The notes: generated from the sequence alone by a model not told the origin. A DNA stretch of 64,000 nt from CAYQCE01 sp964415885 (GCA_964415885.1 CAYQCE010000004.1:1-64000); one strand, 5' to 3'; counted from the first letter of the stretch, positions 20,461 through 30,622 are shown. A program made the numbers and translations.

Positions 20461-22761
20461 TTGCGATATTCTGTCATTACGATATTTCTCGCGCTCATCG
20501 TGAGTTCGACGGCAGCAGCCGACTCGATTCATGTGCGTACGGAGATTCCGGATTTCGTCTCATCCACATGGATTTCAGACGGGGGCTTACGACCTCTGCC
20601 GCCAAATCCCATGCCGTGCAGGATATTGCGCGTGATCCACGATGGCGCTGTTGATATCTCCCAGTTGAGTGTAAGAGCGATAGATTCAATAGACGTGACG
20701 ACGGTCTATCGTGAGCCGAAGGTTTTCGTTGGAAGTCGAACGGATGGCGCCCCGGAGGCGCATCTTCTCGATTCTCCCAGCGGGAACGCCCGGGTGCTCT
20801 CACGACTCAAAGACGGCGACCGCACTATGTTCGAAATCGTCATTGATGTCCTGCGGAGAGCGGAGACGGGCGCTATCTGGCTGATCAACGACCTGCAACT
20901 GGAGTACGAGATCGACCCGTCGTTCTCCGCTCAGGCTGTGGTTGCAAAATCAGGTCCAATTCTCGAACGCGTCATGAGAAGTGCAGGGACGGCAAAGGAC
21001 GGTCAGCCTGGTCCAATCAGTTGTTCAAGCGGACCTGACGGCTATCTCATAATCACTTCGGATCATCTCGCCCCGGCATTCGAGCCACTTGCCAGATGGA
21101 AACAACAACTGGGTTACGATACGAAGATCATCACTACCGATTCGATATACAACGAATACGCGGGAATCGATCAACCGGAGCAGATTCGAACATTCCTCAC
21201 GGAGGAATATGACGGCGGTGTCCGCTGGGTTCTTCTTGGCGGGGATGAGTTTATCGTCCCGGTGCGATATGCCTTTCACCTGAACAGGACCGAGAGCGTG
21301 CCGACCGAGAATCAACAGATATGCGATTTGTACTACGCGGACCTGACGGGAGATTGGGATACAGACGGTGATGGTCTCTACGGCGAGCCAAACCAGGATT
21401 CGCCGGACATTGTGCCGGAGATCATGATCGGCCGAGTTCCGGTACGTGATTCCGCGAGTGCGGCACATTTCGTCGACAAGTCGATTAGATATGAGCGGTT
21501 GCAACTCGACATCTCGGCTGATTTTACCTCGAGTATTCTGATGGCGGCATCCGATCAGATGCGCGATTACAATGATGCAGGCCAGGATTCGCTGATCTCC
21601 GAGGGACTCCCGGAACATCTGTCAATAAATCGTGAGGCTCTCGCCGAGTACCCGAGCGGTTCTGATCCATCGCCGACGAATCCGTTCGCGGATGACTTCG
21701 TCTCGCAGATGTCCGAGGGACACAACCTGATCTATCTTCTCGCGCATGGCCAGGTCGATGGTTTTACGAGCAGCTCCGCAAATTACAATCAATGGCCGAA
21801 ATCGATGGTCTTCACGCGGGATGAGACTCCGTCCGGGCATGGCTCGCTGAACGATATCACGAATTATGACAGATTCGGGGTCATCTACTCTGTGGGCTGC
21901 AACAACGGGGCGTTCGATATGGATACGCTGCCGTTCGAGTACGAATATCCCAGTGTCGTTGAGAAGATGCTCGCAGATTCGGCTCGGGGTGCTGTGGCGC
22001 TTATCTCATATTCTCGATGGGGTTGGGTTGCCAGTTCATACTATCTGACGCTCGATTTCAACAGCTACCTGTTCAACTCCGACAACCGTATCGCACCGGC
22101 GAACAGTTACTCAAAACTGAATAACTCGTTCATGCGCGATCTGGCCTACGGTTTGAATGTCTACGGCGATCCGTCGCTTCGAGTCTGGACCGGAGAGCCG
22201 AATCAACTGACTATCGAGGGCCTTCCGGATTACGCGGAAATCGGCGAGAACAGTATCGACATCCATATTCTCTCCAACAGTCAGCCGGTGAATGAGGTGC
22301 TGGTAACCGTAGTAGGTGACAGCGGGATATTAGTCTCTGCGATGACAGGTGAAACCGGAAATGCGCATCTCGAATTCACATTCAGTTCGGATACCAGCGT
22401 TGTCATTACCGCCAGTAAACCCGGCCACATCCCGGCAATTGCGGTATTGGAGCCGACCATTGCTCTGGATGCCGACGATGACAACGATGCATTGCTGCCA
22501 GCGTTCTCATTGAACCAGAACTACCCCAACCCGTTCAATCCGGCAACGATCGTGACATTTGCCCTGCCCACCCGCAGCCACGCTAAATTGACCGTGTACA
22601 ACATCCTCGGTCAGCAAATCTATCTCGCTCTGGATGATGACCTGATGGCGGGATCGCACTCGGTTAGCCTCGATGGCACCGATTGGCCGAGTGGAGTCTA
22701 CTTCTATCGCCTCGAAGCGAACGGGATATCCGAAGTCAGAAAGATGGTTCTCCTGAAGTGA
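20461..22761 (+). CDS. Secreted C25 (gingipain-like) cysteine peptidase with sorting domain
   Basis: A signal peptide (about residues 1-20, ending STAAA) precedes an N-terminal propeptide-like domain. The C25 caspase-fold domain starts near YLIITSDHLAPAFEPLARWK. The catalytic pair is probably His429 (LLAHGQ) and Cys480 (SVGCNNGAFD). A beta-sandwich follows. The C-terminal 85 residues (NQNYPNPFNPAT to SGVYFYRLEANG) are a FlgD-like/type A T9SS sorting domain, suggesting export to the surface. It starts at TTG, supported by GGAGGGG 5 bases upstream. The only plus-strand gene in 40 kb, its stop codon touches that of the convergent glycosyltransferase gene. Confidence 0.88.
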   Translation: MRYSVITIFLALIVSSTAAADSIHVRTEIPDFVSSTWISDGGLRPLPPNPMPCRILRVIHDGAVDISQLSVRAIDSIDVTTVYREPKVFVGSRTDGAPEAHLLDSPSGNARVLSRLKDGDRTMFEIVIDVLRRAETGAIWLINDLQLEYEIDPSFSAQAVVAKSGPILERVMRSAGTAKDGQPGPISCSSGPDGYLIITSDHLAPAFEPLARWKQQLGYDTKIITTDSIYNEYAGIDQPEQIRTFLTEEYDGGVRWVLLGGDEFIVPVRYAFHLNRTESVPTENQQICDLYYADLTGDWDTDGDGLYGEPNQDSPDIVPEIMIGRVPVRDSASAAHFVDKSIRYERLQLDISADFTSSILMAASDQMRDYNDAGQDSLISEGLPEHLSINREALAEYPSGSDPSPTNPFADDFVSQMSEGHNLIYLLAHGQVDGFTSSSANYNQWPKSMVFTRDETPSGHGSLNDITNYDRFGVIYSVGCNNGAFDMDTLPFEYEYPSVVEKMLADSARGAVALISYSRWGWVASSYYLTLDFNSYLFNSDNRIAPANSYSKLNNSFMRDLAYGLNVYGDPSLRVWTGEPNQLTIEGLPDYAEIGENSIDIHILSNSQPVNEVLVTVVGDSGILVSAMTGETGNAHLEFTFSSDTSVVITASKPGHIPAIAVLEPTIALDADDDNDALLPAFSLNQNYPNPFNPATIVTFALPTRSHAKLTVYNILGQQIYLALDDDLMAGSHSVSLDGTDWPSGVYFYRLEANGISEVRKMVLLK

Positions 22762-23628
22762 TCAGACGAATGGTCTCTTGATCGCCTGCCACAAGAGTCT
22801 GAGGACACCCGACGCAATCAGAAGCAGAATCACAAGAATGTTGGGAATCCAGTAGATTGGATTGCGATAGTGTTTCAGGAAATACCGGATGAAGCCGAGG
22901 TGCGAGTTGATGATCTTGCGGAACGGAATCTGGCTTGTAGCCTGACCTCGCATGTGCTTCACCTTCGCGGGCGGACTGAAAAGGATTCGCCCGCCGTCAT
23001 CGGCTATCCGCTTGCAGTAGTCGACATCGTTGAAGAAGATTGTAAACCTCTCATCGAGAAGTCCCGCTCTTTCCACTGTTGATCGCCGAAGCAGTATCGC
23101 CGAGAAGGCCGGCTGCTCGACGAATCTCCGATAGTCGTGGTCGAACCACAGCATCTTCCATCGGCCGAAAAGTTTCGACTCAGGTGCCAAATACGCGAGC
23201 AGCAGATGATGCGAGATAACATCGAAATGAGTCGGCAGCATTCGGCACGACCGCTCCACCCTGCCGTTGAAATCGATCAGCTGCGGTGCGGCGGCGGCAA
23301 GGCCGGGATCGGAATCCAGCTCCTCGGCGAGGATGCGAATCGCGCCGGGCAGAACTATCGTGTCCTGATTGAGCAACAGCAGAAACTCACCAGAGGCTTC
23401 CCGTATTCCTCGATTCACACTCGCAGCATATCCGAGATTCCTGTCGTTTCGGATGATTGTTACATCAGGAAAGCGATCTGCCACATAATCACCGGCGCCG
23501 TCGGGGGAACCGTCATCCACGACAACAACCGAGACCTCGACACCCTCCTGCCCGCCGGATAGGCTTCTGATACAGTCAGCGATAACTTCACGGCCTCGGT
23601 AAAGTGGCACTATTGAGGTGACTCTCAT
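22762..23628 (-). CDS. Family 2 glycosyltransferase
   Basis: GT-A fold enzyme that moves a sugar from a nucleotide donor. TSIVPLYRGREVIADC at the start, VVVDDGSPDGA, NLGYAASVNRGI and the metal-binding LLNQDT are seen. FNDVDYCKRI resembles rhamnosyltransferase-type members. A hydrophobic C-terminal segment (about 260-280) probably anchors it to the membrane. 288 residues. It is last in a run of minus-strand envelope genes and overlaps the preceding gene by 4 bases. Acceptor and donor cannot be told. Confidence 0.88.
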   Translation of the reverse strand: MRVTSIVPLYRGREVIADCIRSLSGGQEGVEVSVVVVDDGSPDGAGDYVADRFPDVTIIRNDRNLGYAASVNRGIREASGEFLLLLNQDTIVLPGAIRILAEELDSDPGLAAAAPQLIDFNGRVERSCRMLPTHFDVISHHLLLAYLAPESKLFGRWKMLWFDHDYRRFVEQPAFSAILLRRSTVERAGLLDERFTIFFNDVDYCKRIADDGGRILFSPPAKVKHMRGQATSQIPFRKIINSHLGFIRYFLKHYRNPIYWIPNILVILLLIASGVLRLLWQAIKRPFV

Positions 23629-24887
23629 CCTGCAATAACTCCCCGCAGCAGTGAATCGTACTCGCGCGCGAGGTTCTCCCAGCTATACTTCTCGATACCC
23701 GGGCGCACCCCGATGCCGCTATGCGGATCATCGAGAAGCGATGACAAAGCCTCGCACGACCTGGCGACATTGGAAGAATCGACGAGCGTCGTGTTCTCGA
23801 AGCGCTCTGCCATCCTCCAGCAATCCGAGTCCTTCGGTGCGGCCACAATGAGCGGTCGAGGCGAGCGCAGCGTCTCATACAGCTTACCGGGTACTGTAGC
23901 TGAGAGCGAGTCCGACGGTGCGAGCGTCACCAGGTTCAGAGCACACTCATTCCTGAACCTGATTACCTCGCGATGACCAACGTAGCGACCGATCTCAATT
24001 GTCTTTCCCTCCGGATCGATGGATCGCAGGTGCTTCAAAGCTTCTTCATAGACAACGCCGCGGATTTCGATCTTGAATTCTCTTTCGCTGCAGACAGTAC
24101 AGAGCATTTCGAAAAATTCCGGAATGTAAGTCAGTTCATTCAGCGTTCCGGCATAGCCGATTCTGCGAGAACAGGTCTCATTTCCAGTATCATCCGCAGA
24201 AGAGAACAGGCTTTCCTCGAAGCCATTCGGGATCAAAGCAATCCGGTCCCTCTGGTTTGAAAATATCTCCGATAGATCATCCCGATGGCTTTCAGAAACC
24301 GCGACAGTCGCATCCGCAGTCCGGACGAAGTGAGTCTTCATCTTCTTCGAGAGCTCGACATGCAGCGTCGTCGGGTAGATATCGAAGCCACCCGGATACC
24401 AGACATCCCGGTAATCGGCCACCCATTCAATCCCGAGCTGCTTCTTCGCATACGAACCGGCCAAGTGAATCGAAGGAGGAGGAGAGGTAGTCAGAACCAG
24501 GTCGAACGGCTGTTCGGCATGAAGCTGTCTCAGCCTCTTTGTGAAACTGAACATCGAGTAGACCTTGCCGTCCGGCAACCGCAGATAGTCCTTAACCCTG
24601 TCGCCAAACGTCGAAACAAGATCGGAATGACCATCGCCATCGGAAACCCTCGCGGCCCCATGATCGAACACGCTTACCCGCGAGATTTCGACTCCGGGGT
24701 GGACATAATCCCCGAGAGTATCGTCTGTCGCAGGATACTCGAAAGGCTCCGCAGTAATTACGTGAATTCTCCATCCGCGCTCGGCGAGGTACCGCGAGAT
24801 GTAGACGGCCCTCTGCACACCCGCCCCACCGACAGGTGGAAAGTAATAGGTCAGGAAAGCGAGATTTCTACCGGGATTGTTCGACAA
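23625..24887 (-). CDS. GT-B (family 4-like) glycosyltransferase
   Basis: A 420-residue GT-B protein. The N-terminal YYFPPVGGAGVQRAVYISRY is typical of capsule and exopolysaccharide transferases. The acceptor-side domain includes TTSPPPSIHLAG and WVADYRDVW. The C-terminal domain has IGYAGTLNE and NLVTLAPSDSLSATVPGKLYE in place of the usual donor-site E-x7-E. It overlaps its neighbours on both sides (4 and 20 bases), so it is co-translated with them. Substrate unknown. Confidence 0.85.
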   Translation of the reverse strand: MSNNPGRNLAFLTYYFPPVGGAGVQRAVYISRYLAERGWRIHVITAEPFEYPATDDTLGDYVHPGVEISRVSVFDHGAARVSDGDGHSDLVSTFGDRVKDYLRLPDGKVYSMFSFTKRLRQLHAEQPFDLVLTTSPPPSIHLAGSYAKKQLGIEWVADYRDVWYPGGFDIYPTTLHVELSKKMKTHFVRTADATVAVSESHRDDLSEIFSNQRDRIALIPNGFEESLFSSADDTGNETCSRRIGYAGTLNELTYIPEFFEMLCTVCSEREFKIEIRGVVYEEALKHLRSIDPEGKTIEIGRYVGHREVIRFRNECALNLVTLAPSDSLSATVPGKLYETLRSPRPLIVAAPKDSDCWRMAERFENTTLVDSSNVARSCEALSSLLDDPHSGIGVRPGIEKYSWENLAREYDSLLRGVIAG

Positions 24888-25950
24888 GATCGGCGAAAGC
24901 CCTTTCTATACGCGCCATGTTGGTTTCCCAGATTGCCCGAGACTCTATCTTCTTACGATTCCGCGATGTCGCGCTGTCGCGGAGCCGCGTGTCCCGGGCT
25001 GCCTGAAGCAAAGCCGCAGCCAGCACTTTCGACTCGCCCGGCGGAAATGTGAGCGCGCTACGATTGTCAGTCACCCATTCATAGTTGCCGGGGATATTGC
25101 TTACGACCGGGAACACACCCGCGGCCATTGCCTCCAGCAACGATACAGAAGTTGAGTCAGTTTTCGAGCACGACACATAGATATCTGCGTTTCTGTATAT
25201 GTCTCTGTACTCGTCTCCCTTCAACCAGCCCCTAAACTCGACACGATGCAGATTCAGGTTCTCTGCCATCTTTTCGAGGTGCTTCCGCTGGGTACCGTCC
25301 CCGCAGATGGTACAGCGGTATTCCGGCATATCGCTCGATACGATCTTGAGAGCCTTGAGAAGCACGTCCACATTGTAGAGCGGCTCGAGCCGCCGAGTTG
25401 AAACGATTTGCAGCGGCTCATCCTCCCCTCGATCTTTCTTAGGACAGACCGAATCGAAAAACTCCTGGCTGACTCCCATCGGCTCGGTCAGAACCTGCGT
25501 CTGGAAATTGCCGAGGGCACGAGCCTCACGTGTCATGAATTCGCTGTCAGATGTCACGAGATCAACGTTGTCGAGAACCCACAGAGCCCGCGAGCGATGG
25601 AGGCGCGATTTCCTGGCGGATACGAGTATGTCTGAGCCCCAGAGCGACACAACAACCGGATGGAAGCCGGAGGCAACCGCGAGCACACCGTAACTCGGCA
25701 GGTAGTGCGCGTTTACTACATCCGGTTTGAACTCGGAGATAATCTGCCTGACCGTCCGACGTTTCAGATAGTACTTGAACGCAGCAATCGACGTCCAGGA
25801 CCGCAGATAACGGTAATCTCGATCGGAATCATCCCGCTCGAGAGAAACAGTCTCTACCTCGTGTCCCCTCTCTCTAAAGTACGCCCGCCATCTCTTGAGA
25901 TGAGCCGGGCGGATATCGCCTAACAGAAGGATTCTCACAGCCGCAACCAC
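24868..25950 (-). CDS. Family 4 glycosyltransferase
   Basis: GT-B fold, 360 residues. It starts with ILLLGDIRPAHLKRWRAYF, has VVNAHYLPSYGVLA and a donor-side domain with VSTRRLEPLYNVDVLLKAL, YVSCSKTDSTSVSLLEAMAAG (the conserved E-x7-E region) and FPVVSNIPGN. Probably builds a surface polysaccharide or glycolipid with its two neighbours. It overlaps the FemAB-like gene by 16 bases. Confidence 0.88.
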   Translation of the reverse strand: MVAAVRILLLGDIRPAHLKRWRAYFRERGHEVETVSLERDDSDRDYRYLRSWTSIAAFKYYLKRRTVRQIISEFKPDVVNAHYLPSYGVLAVASGFHPVVVSLWGSDILVSARKSRLHRSRALWVLDNVDLVTSDSEFMTREARALGNFQTQVLTEPMGVSQEFFDSVCPKKDRGEDEPLQIVSTRRLEPLYNVDVLLKALKIVSSDMPEYRCTICGDGTQRKHLEKMAENLNLHRVEFRGWLKGDEYRDIYRNADIYVSCSKTDSTSVSLLEAMAAGVFPVVSNIPGNYEWVTDNRSALTFPPGESKVLAAALLQAARDTRLRDSATSRNRKKIESRAIWETNMARIERAFADLVEQSR

Positions 25951-26906
25951 TCCCTGGTTTTCTGTGCCGCCCTGTATGATTGAGAGCGGTAATCGTGCTC
26001 GAAGTACCGCCTCGGCCTGGCTCCCCAGCCACGCTTGAACCTGACGAGAGACTCTGCTCCTGAGGGCGATGCCCCGAAATTCAGTGTCTTCAGTCCAATC
26101 TTCAATGAGTACTCTATCGCCTCACGGAACAGGAGGAAATTCGCCGAGAGCTCGCGACCCAAATGTGTAGAGCAGCCGTCCCAGTAGAACATCTCATCGT
26201 CTAAAACGAAGTATAGCTGCCCGGCACATGGCTCGCTACCTCTGCATGCGATTCGCCAGCGACGGTTTTTCGCTTCGATCCTCTCCAGGATTCGCGCATA
26301 CATATCCCGATCATAGGTGGCACTGCCGCCGTGTCGATCCGCGGTCTCTTCCATCATTCCAAGGTACCTCTCAATTTCCTTGCTGTCGTTCAGTTCTGCG
26401 ATCTCCAGATCGTTGTCACGGGCCGCCCTGATGTTCCTTCGATGGTTCTCTGAAAGCCCATTCGTTATGTCTTCAAGGTTCTTTCCCGTGAGATCCAGCA
26501 CATGGGTCTCACACTCATTTGTGACAAAATGATCGCCAGAATGTTTGGATGAACCGGAGAGCGAAACTATGTTCACGCGAGAGAGATCTTCCGTCTCAAT
26601 CTCGTGGAAAGCTCGCAAGCAGCAGTCATCGGAGATATCCCCTGCCTTTACCAGACCACCGTACGTCCCAAAAGGCATAGAGTACGCCTCACTGAACCCA
26701 TACCTCTTCAGCTTGAGAAATGGTATGTACGCAACAGCATTCTGCGCCTCCGTACCTGCGATGCACGAAGCCTCGAGGTCCTTGTATCCGGCGAGTGTAC
26801 GCATCCATATATCGCTCTGGAAGAAGTGCGGTCTTGCGCCGGAAGCGCGACATTCAGAGATGAACTGCAACGCTTCCTCACCATTCAGAAACTCAGTTCG
26901 TATCAT
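25935..26906 (-). CDS. FemAB/GNAT-like acyltransferase
   Basis: A 323-residue protein of the FemAB-like double-GNAT type, as found beside polysaccharide genes. PHFFQSDIWMRTL resembles the usual F-x-x-W opening, followed by FGTYGGLV, ENHRRNIRAARDNDLEI and the C-terminal half with AGQLYFVLDDEMFYWDG and LNFGASPSG...FKRGWGA, all typical of this group. It may acylate or add amino acids to an envelope sugar; the exact reaction is unknown. ATG at 26906 is used: the longer frame runs into the upstream gene, whose stop ends at 26908. Confidence 0.82.
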   Translation of the reverse strand: MIRTEFLNGEEALQFISECRASGARPHFFQSDIWMRTLAGYKDLEASCIAGTEAQNAVAYIPFLKLKRYGFSEAYSMPFGTYGGLVKAGDISDDCCLRAFHEIETEDLSRVNIVSLSGSSKHSGDHFVTNECETHVLDLTGKNLEDITNGLSENHRRNIRAARDNDLEIAELNDSKEIERYLGMMEETADRHGGSATYDRDMYARILERIEAKNRRWRIACRGSEPCAGQLYFVLDDEMFYWDGCSTHLGRELSANFLLFREAIEYSLKIGLKTLNFGASPSGAESLVRFKRGWGARPRRYFEHDYRSQSYRAAQKTREWLRL

Positions 26907-26907
26907 A

Positions 26908-29088
26908 CTACTTTCGAATGACTGCAATCTTACCGGTATAGCTTTGACCGTCGTCGGTGTAGATATGAAACAGGTACATCCCGCTGGCGACACCTTCTCC
27001 GGCCTCGTTCTTTCCGTTCCAACCGATAGATGTGTTCGTCTCTCTGACAAGCTCACTCGCGAGAGTGTAGATCGACACATCCGCCACACCGTCGAATGTG
27101 AAGAACACTTTGTCATGCTCCGGTATCACGAACGGATTCGGGAATGCTGCGACCTCCTCAATATCCTCCACAAGATTCCCGAGACTGTAGTCGAGCCTCG
27201 AGAGCCCGGATGACGTGCCTACCCAAAGGAACCCCACCTTATCGAAATGGAGCGATGTCACTTCGTTTCCAGCGATTCGACTGTTCGCCGTCGTGTGGAC
27301 CTCAAAGTCGGAACCGTCCGCCTTCATCAAGACGAGACTGTTTGATGTCCCGATCCAGAGGTTGTTTCGCGGATCGACCTCGAGAGCGTTTATCTGGGGT
27401 CCCGCCCCGGACGGCAGCTCGACACGTATGAACCTGTCGATACCGTCATCGTAATAGGCGAGCCCGGCATTGGTGCCGATCCAGACCGTTCCGATGAGAT
27501 CAGAGTAGATTACACGTATATCATCAGATGGGAGGAAGTCCGCGGTTGTATACCGGGTACTTGTTATGCCCGCGTGATCGAACGGATCTGTGCCAAATTC
27601 GGTTCTATATGCGCCTGAATTGAGATAGCCGGTCCATAATACACCGTCGACCACGTGAATCGATTGGATATCATTCTGATCGAGTCCGTCCGAATTCGAG
27701 TAATAGTCCCATTGATCCGTTGAGGGATCATAGAATGAGACCGGACGATTGGGGTATCCGAGATAGCTGGGACACCATACTATTCCGTTGGCGTCCTCGA
27801 AGATATCCCGTAGAACGACGTAATTGATGTTCGTCTCGACACCCTGAAGCGAACTGTTGTTGGGTCCGAAGCTGGTGATCGAATCACTGTTAATGCGTAG
27901 CGCGCCATTCTGCCAGGTTGCCACCCACGCATCATCATTGCGATCGACCTCGATCCCCCAGTGACCACCCTCCGAAAAAGGCAGCTCCCATACGTCCCAT
28001 GAGTCGCGATCAAACCGGGCCGCATAGTCCATACGTGTCGCAATCCAGATATTCCCGTCGCTGTCCGAATCGATATCTATGATACTGTTCGAGGGCGGAC
28101 CGGTCACGAGCACCTTGCTGTCACCGCTTAGTCCAAGCTGCACTCCTTGCGACGAGGACCCGATTGTCCAATCACCATTTACGTTGATTGCGGTTCGATA
28201 TCTCAACTCTTCGGAATCGGACTCAGTCAAAATATCCAATTGCGCACCGTCATAATGGTAAACCGCACGACCTGCAGTTATTGTCGTCCCTGTATCCCGG
28301 GTACGGATATCGAAAACGGTGTCCGTCGCCGCACCGAGCAGTTCAAAAGTGTATGCGCCCTGCGACACCGTTCCGGCATACACGCCGGTCTCACTGCCCA
28401 GGATCAGCTCGTCGTTGATGCACGATACCGCTGTCAGATCAGCATCAGGAAATGCGGTAGAGTTTTCGTTCGTCACAGTCGACCAGTGCGTTGGATCTTG
28501 AAGAAACTGGTCGTTCAGATCAGCAATTGCGACGCCACGTTCGGTAGCAGCCACTACTTTGTCGTCACATATATCGAGGAACACAACCGGCGTTTCGACT
28601 CCAATGTCTCCGAGTCGACGATACGTCTCCTTTACCTCGCCACCGTTTCGAAACATATCGAATTTGCTGATACCTATTTCTGTAGCAATCCAGAGAAAGT
28701 CACCTGCCTGTTTCAGATCATTGATCTGAATAGGGGAGCCATCGCGGTCTGTCAGTAGAAAGATCGCCCATTCCGATCTCGAAGAATCAAACCTGGACAG
28801 CCTGCCGGTCGTCGAACCGGTCCAGACATAGCCTCCGCCGGCAATTATGGAGGAGATAATGTTGTCCCCTAGTCCCTCCGAATTGGTGTACTTGATTACA
28901 TTCGACCCATCCGGCTGGAAACGCAGCACGCCACCACCCGTCGCGGCCCAAATCTCGGACTCAGAATAGACCATATCGTTGATCTGGCTGGAATTCGTGT
29001 AGGTCTTCCAGGTCAAACCGAATGTCACAGTGTTGAAGACAGTGATGAGCAGTGCTCCAACTACTAATATCGTAAGTCTAACGAGCAT
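26908..29088 (-). CDS. Secreted beta-propeller (Reg_prop) protein with sorting domain
   Basis: A signal anchor (LTILVVGALLITVFNTVTFG) precedes many 'two-component regulator propeller' repeats, seen as IWAATGGGVLRF, VWTGSTTGRLSRF, LWIATEIGISKF, VWIGTNAGLAYY and LWVGTSSGLSRLD. There is no kinase or receiver. The end (AAFPNPFVIPEHD to GMYLFHIYTDDG) is a FlgD-like/T9SS-type sorting domain. This layout resembles PorZ of type IX secretion, but could equally be another surface propeller. ATG at 29088 is chosen because AGGAGGTGA stands right before it; an upstream in-frame start at 29112 would lie inside lnt. 726 residues. Confidence 0.82.
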   Translation of the reverse strand: MLVRLTILVVGALLITVFNTVTFGLTWKTYTNSSQINDMVYSESEIWAATGGGVLRFQPDGSNVIKYTNSEGLGDNIISSIIAGGGYVWTGSTTGRLSRFDSSRSEWAIFLLTDRDGSPIQINDLKQAGDFLWIATEIGISKFDMFRNGGEVKETYRRLGDIGVETPVVFLDICDDKVVAATERGVAIADLNDQFLQDPTHWSTVTNENSTAFPDADLTAVSCINDELILGSETGVYAGTVSQGAYTFELLGAATDTVFDIRTRDTGTTITAGRAVYHYDGAQLDILTESDSEELRYRTAINVNGDWTIGSSSQGVQLGLSGDSKVLVTGPPSNSIIDIDSDSDGNIWIATRMDYAARFDRDSWDVWELPFSEGGHWGIEVDRNDDAWVATWQNGALRINSDSITSFGPNNSSLQGVETNINYVVLRDIFEDANGIVWCPSYLGYPNRPVSFYDPSTDQWDYYSNSDGLDQNDIQSIHVVDGVLWTGYLNSGAYRTEFGTDPFDHAGITSTRYTTADFLPSDDIRVIYSDLIGTVWIGTNAGLAYYDDGIDRFIRVELPSGAGPQINALEVDPRNNLWIGTSNSLVLMKADGSDFEVHTTANSRIAGNEVTSLHFDKVGFLWVGTSSGLSRLDYSLGNLVEDIEEVAAFPNPFVIPEHDKVFFTFDGVADVSIYTLASELVRETNTSIGWNGKNEAGEGVASGMYLFHIYTDDGQSYTGKIAVIRK

Positions 29089-29089
29089 T

Positions 29090-30622
29090 TCACCTCCTGA
29101 GGATTTTAACAATCAAGAGGCCCAAAAGAAACAGAAAACTAAGTCCGAGACAGATCTGCGGAAGCCACTGGCCGTGACGGACGAAAAATGTCCTTTCCTC
29201 GATTCTGCCTATCTCACCGTAGACAATCGTTCGCTCATAGAGATTTGTCCGGCTGTGCTTCCTCCCGTACGGGTCAGTGATGAACGAGAAGCCGGAGTTC
29301 GCAGACCGAACGAGCCAGCTCCGCGCCTCGATCGCGCGAAACGGCGCCATCTGCATATGCTGGTACGGCCCCGATGTCTCACCAAACCATGTATCGTTCG
29401 TGATCGTAGCCACAAAATCGGCTCCGGAGTCGACAAACTCCCGTACGAGATCTGAGAAAGCCAGCTCGAAGCATATCAGCACGCCATATTCGCCCCCAGG
29501 GTGATCGAAAAGCAGGAGCGAATCACCGATAGCGAAATTCGACTGCCCGAGTTGAATCTTGTTTATCGGACCAAGATACTCGTTGTACGGCACCCTCTCG
29601 GAAAACGGCACCAGCCTCGATTTCTTGTAAGGAACCTGCATCTGTCCCTGAGGCGTGAATTGGTAGCAGCCATTGTAGTGGCGCTCTGCAGCGGTGTTGG
29701 TGTTCTCCGCGATCAGAGTCCCCACAAGAATGTAGTTTTTCAGGTCGATAGCGAGAGATCGTATCCAGTGATAGTATTTGGGCTGATGCTCGAGGTACAT
29801 CGGCGCGGAGGTCTCCGGCCAGATAACCAGCTCCGCACCAGCGCTGTCGGCAACACGAGACAGGCTGTCATACACCTCGATGTTCCGCTCGCGGTTACTG
29901 CGCGTCCATTTCTCCTTGAGAGTGAAATTCCCCTGTATCAGCGCAACCTTGAGGTCAGTCTTGTATTCACGCGGACCATCGTCATAGAGCATAGCACCGA
30001 GAAAGATGAGAGACGTCAGAATTAGCGGCGGCAGAGCGAGCACGAGGCGCTTTCTATGGACGTACACTGTAAACAGAAAGACGTTTATCAACACAACCCA
30101 GAATGAGATGCCGATATCCCCCCACAGGTCTACGCTCTGGATCAGTGGTAAATAGTATGACTGCGTGTAGCTCAGATTCGACCACGGGAACGCGAACTGC
30201 GAGAGTGTCCGCAGGTACTCGACCGACACCCAGATTGCAGGCAGTGCGAATACAAAGAAACGGCTGCGTTTGTACAGCACGCAGAAAGCGCCGACGATAG
30301 CGGCGTAAAACAGTGAATGAAGCACCGCCATCGCAAGGAATGCCAGAATTCCGAGTATCGACGCGGAGAACATTGGATGAATGAAACCGACGTCCTTGGA
30401 GCTGTTGAACGTGAACGCCGCAACCCAGTAGAGCGAGAATATCGTGAGTTCGAAGCCGAAGAGGTATCCGAGCCTGAATCCGGTCCTGAAACTCTTCTCG
30501 TTGCAGGCAATTATAAGTGGGATCAGGCAGACATACGCGAGAAACCCGAACGGAAGCGGGGCAAACCCCGCCGACAGCAATATGGCTGATGCGAGCACAA
30601 GGAGCTTGTCTCGCTCGGTCAC
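29090..30622 (-). CDS. lnt: Apolipoprotein N-acyltransferase
   Basis: Inner-membrane enzyme that adds the third acyl chain to lipoproteins. About seven hydrophobic segments form the N-terminal part, followed by a nitrilase-like domain with catalytic Glu in LVIWPETSAPMY, Lys in VPYKKSRLVPFSE, and Cys in GVLICFELAFSDLVR. A final membrane segment closes the protein. 510 residues is normal. Start is GTG at 30622 with only a weak ribosome site; the frame is open about 80 bases further upstream but holds no ATG, GTG or TTG. Its presence implies an outer membrane with triacylated lipoproteins. Confidence 0.95.
   Translation of the reverse strand: MTERDKLLVLASAILLSAGFAPLPFGFLAYVCLIPLIIACNEKSFRTGFRLGYLFGFELTIFSLYWVAAFTFNSSKDVGFIHPMFSASILGILAFLAMAVLHSLFYAAIVGAFCVLYKRSRFFVFALPAIWVSVEYLRTLSQFAFPWSNLSYTQSYYLPLIQSVDLWGDIGISFWVVLINVFLFTVYVHRKRLVLALPPLILTSLIFLGAMLYDDGPREYKTDLKVALIQGNFTLKEKWTRSNRERNIEVYDSLSRVADSAGAELVIWPETSAPMYLEHQPKYYHWIRSLAIDLKNYILVGTLIAENTNTAAERHYNGCYQFTPQGQMQVPYKKSRLVPFSERVPYNEYLGPINKIQLGQSNFAIGDSLLLFDHPGGEYGVLICFELAFSDLVREFVDSGADFVATITNDTWFGETSGPYQHMQMAPFRAIEARSWLVRSANSGFSFITDPYGRKHSRTNLYERTIVYGEIGRIEERTFFVRHGQWLPQICLGLSFLFLLGLLIVKILRR

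Noticed and set aside
26908..29088. Annotation as a two-component hybrid sensor
   Set aside because: The Reg_prop repeats are shared with such sensors, but no histidine kinase, receiver or HTH domain follows; the end is a secretion-type domain.
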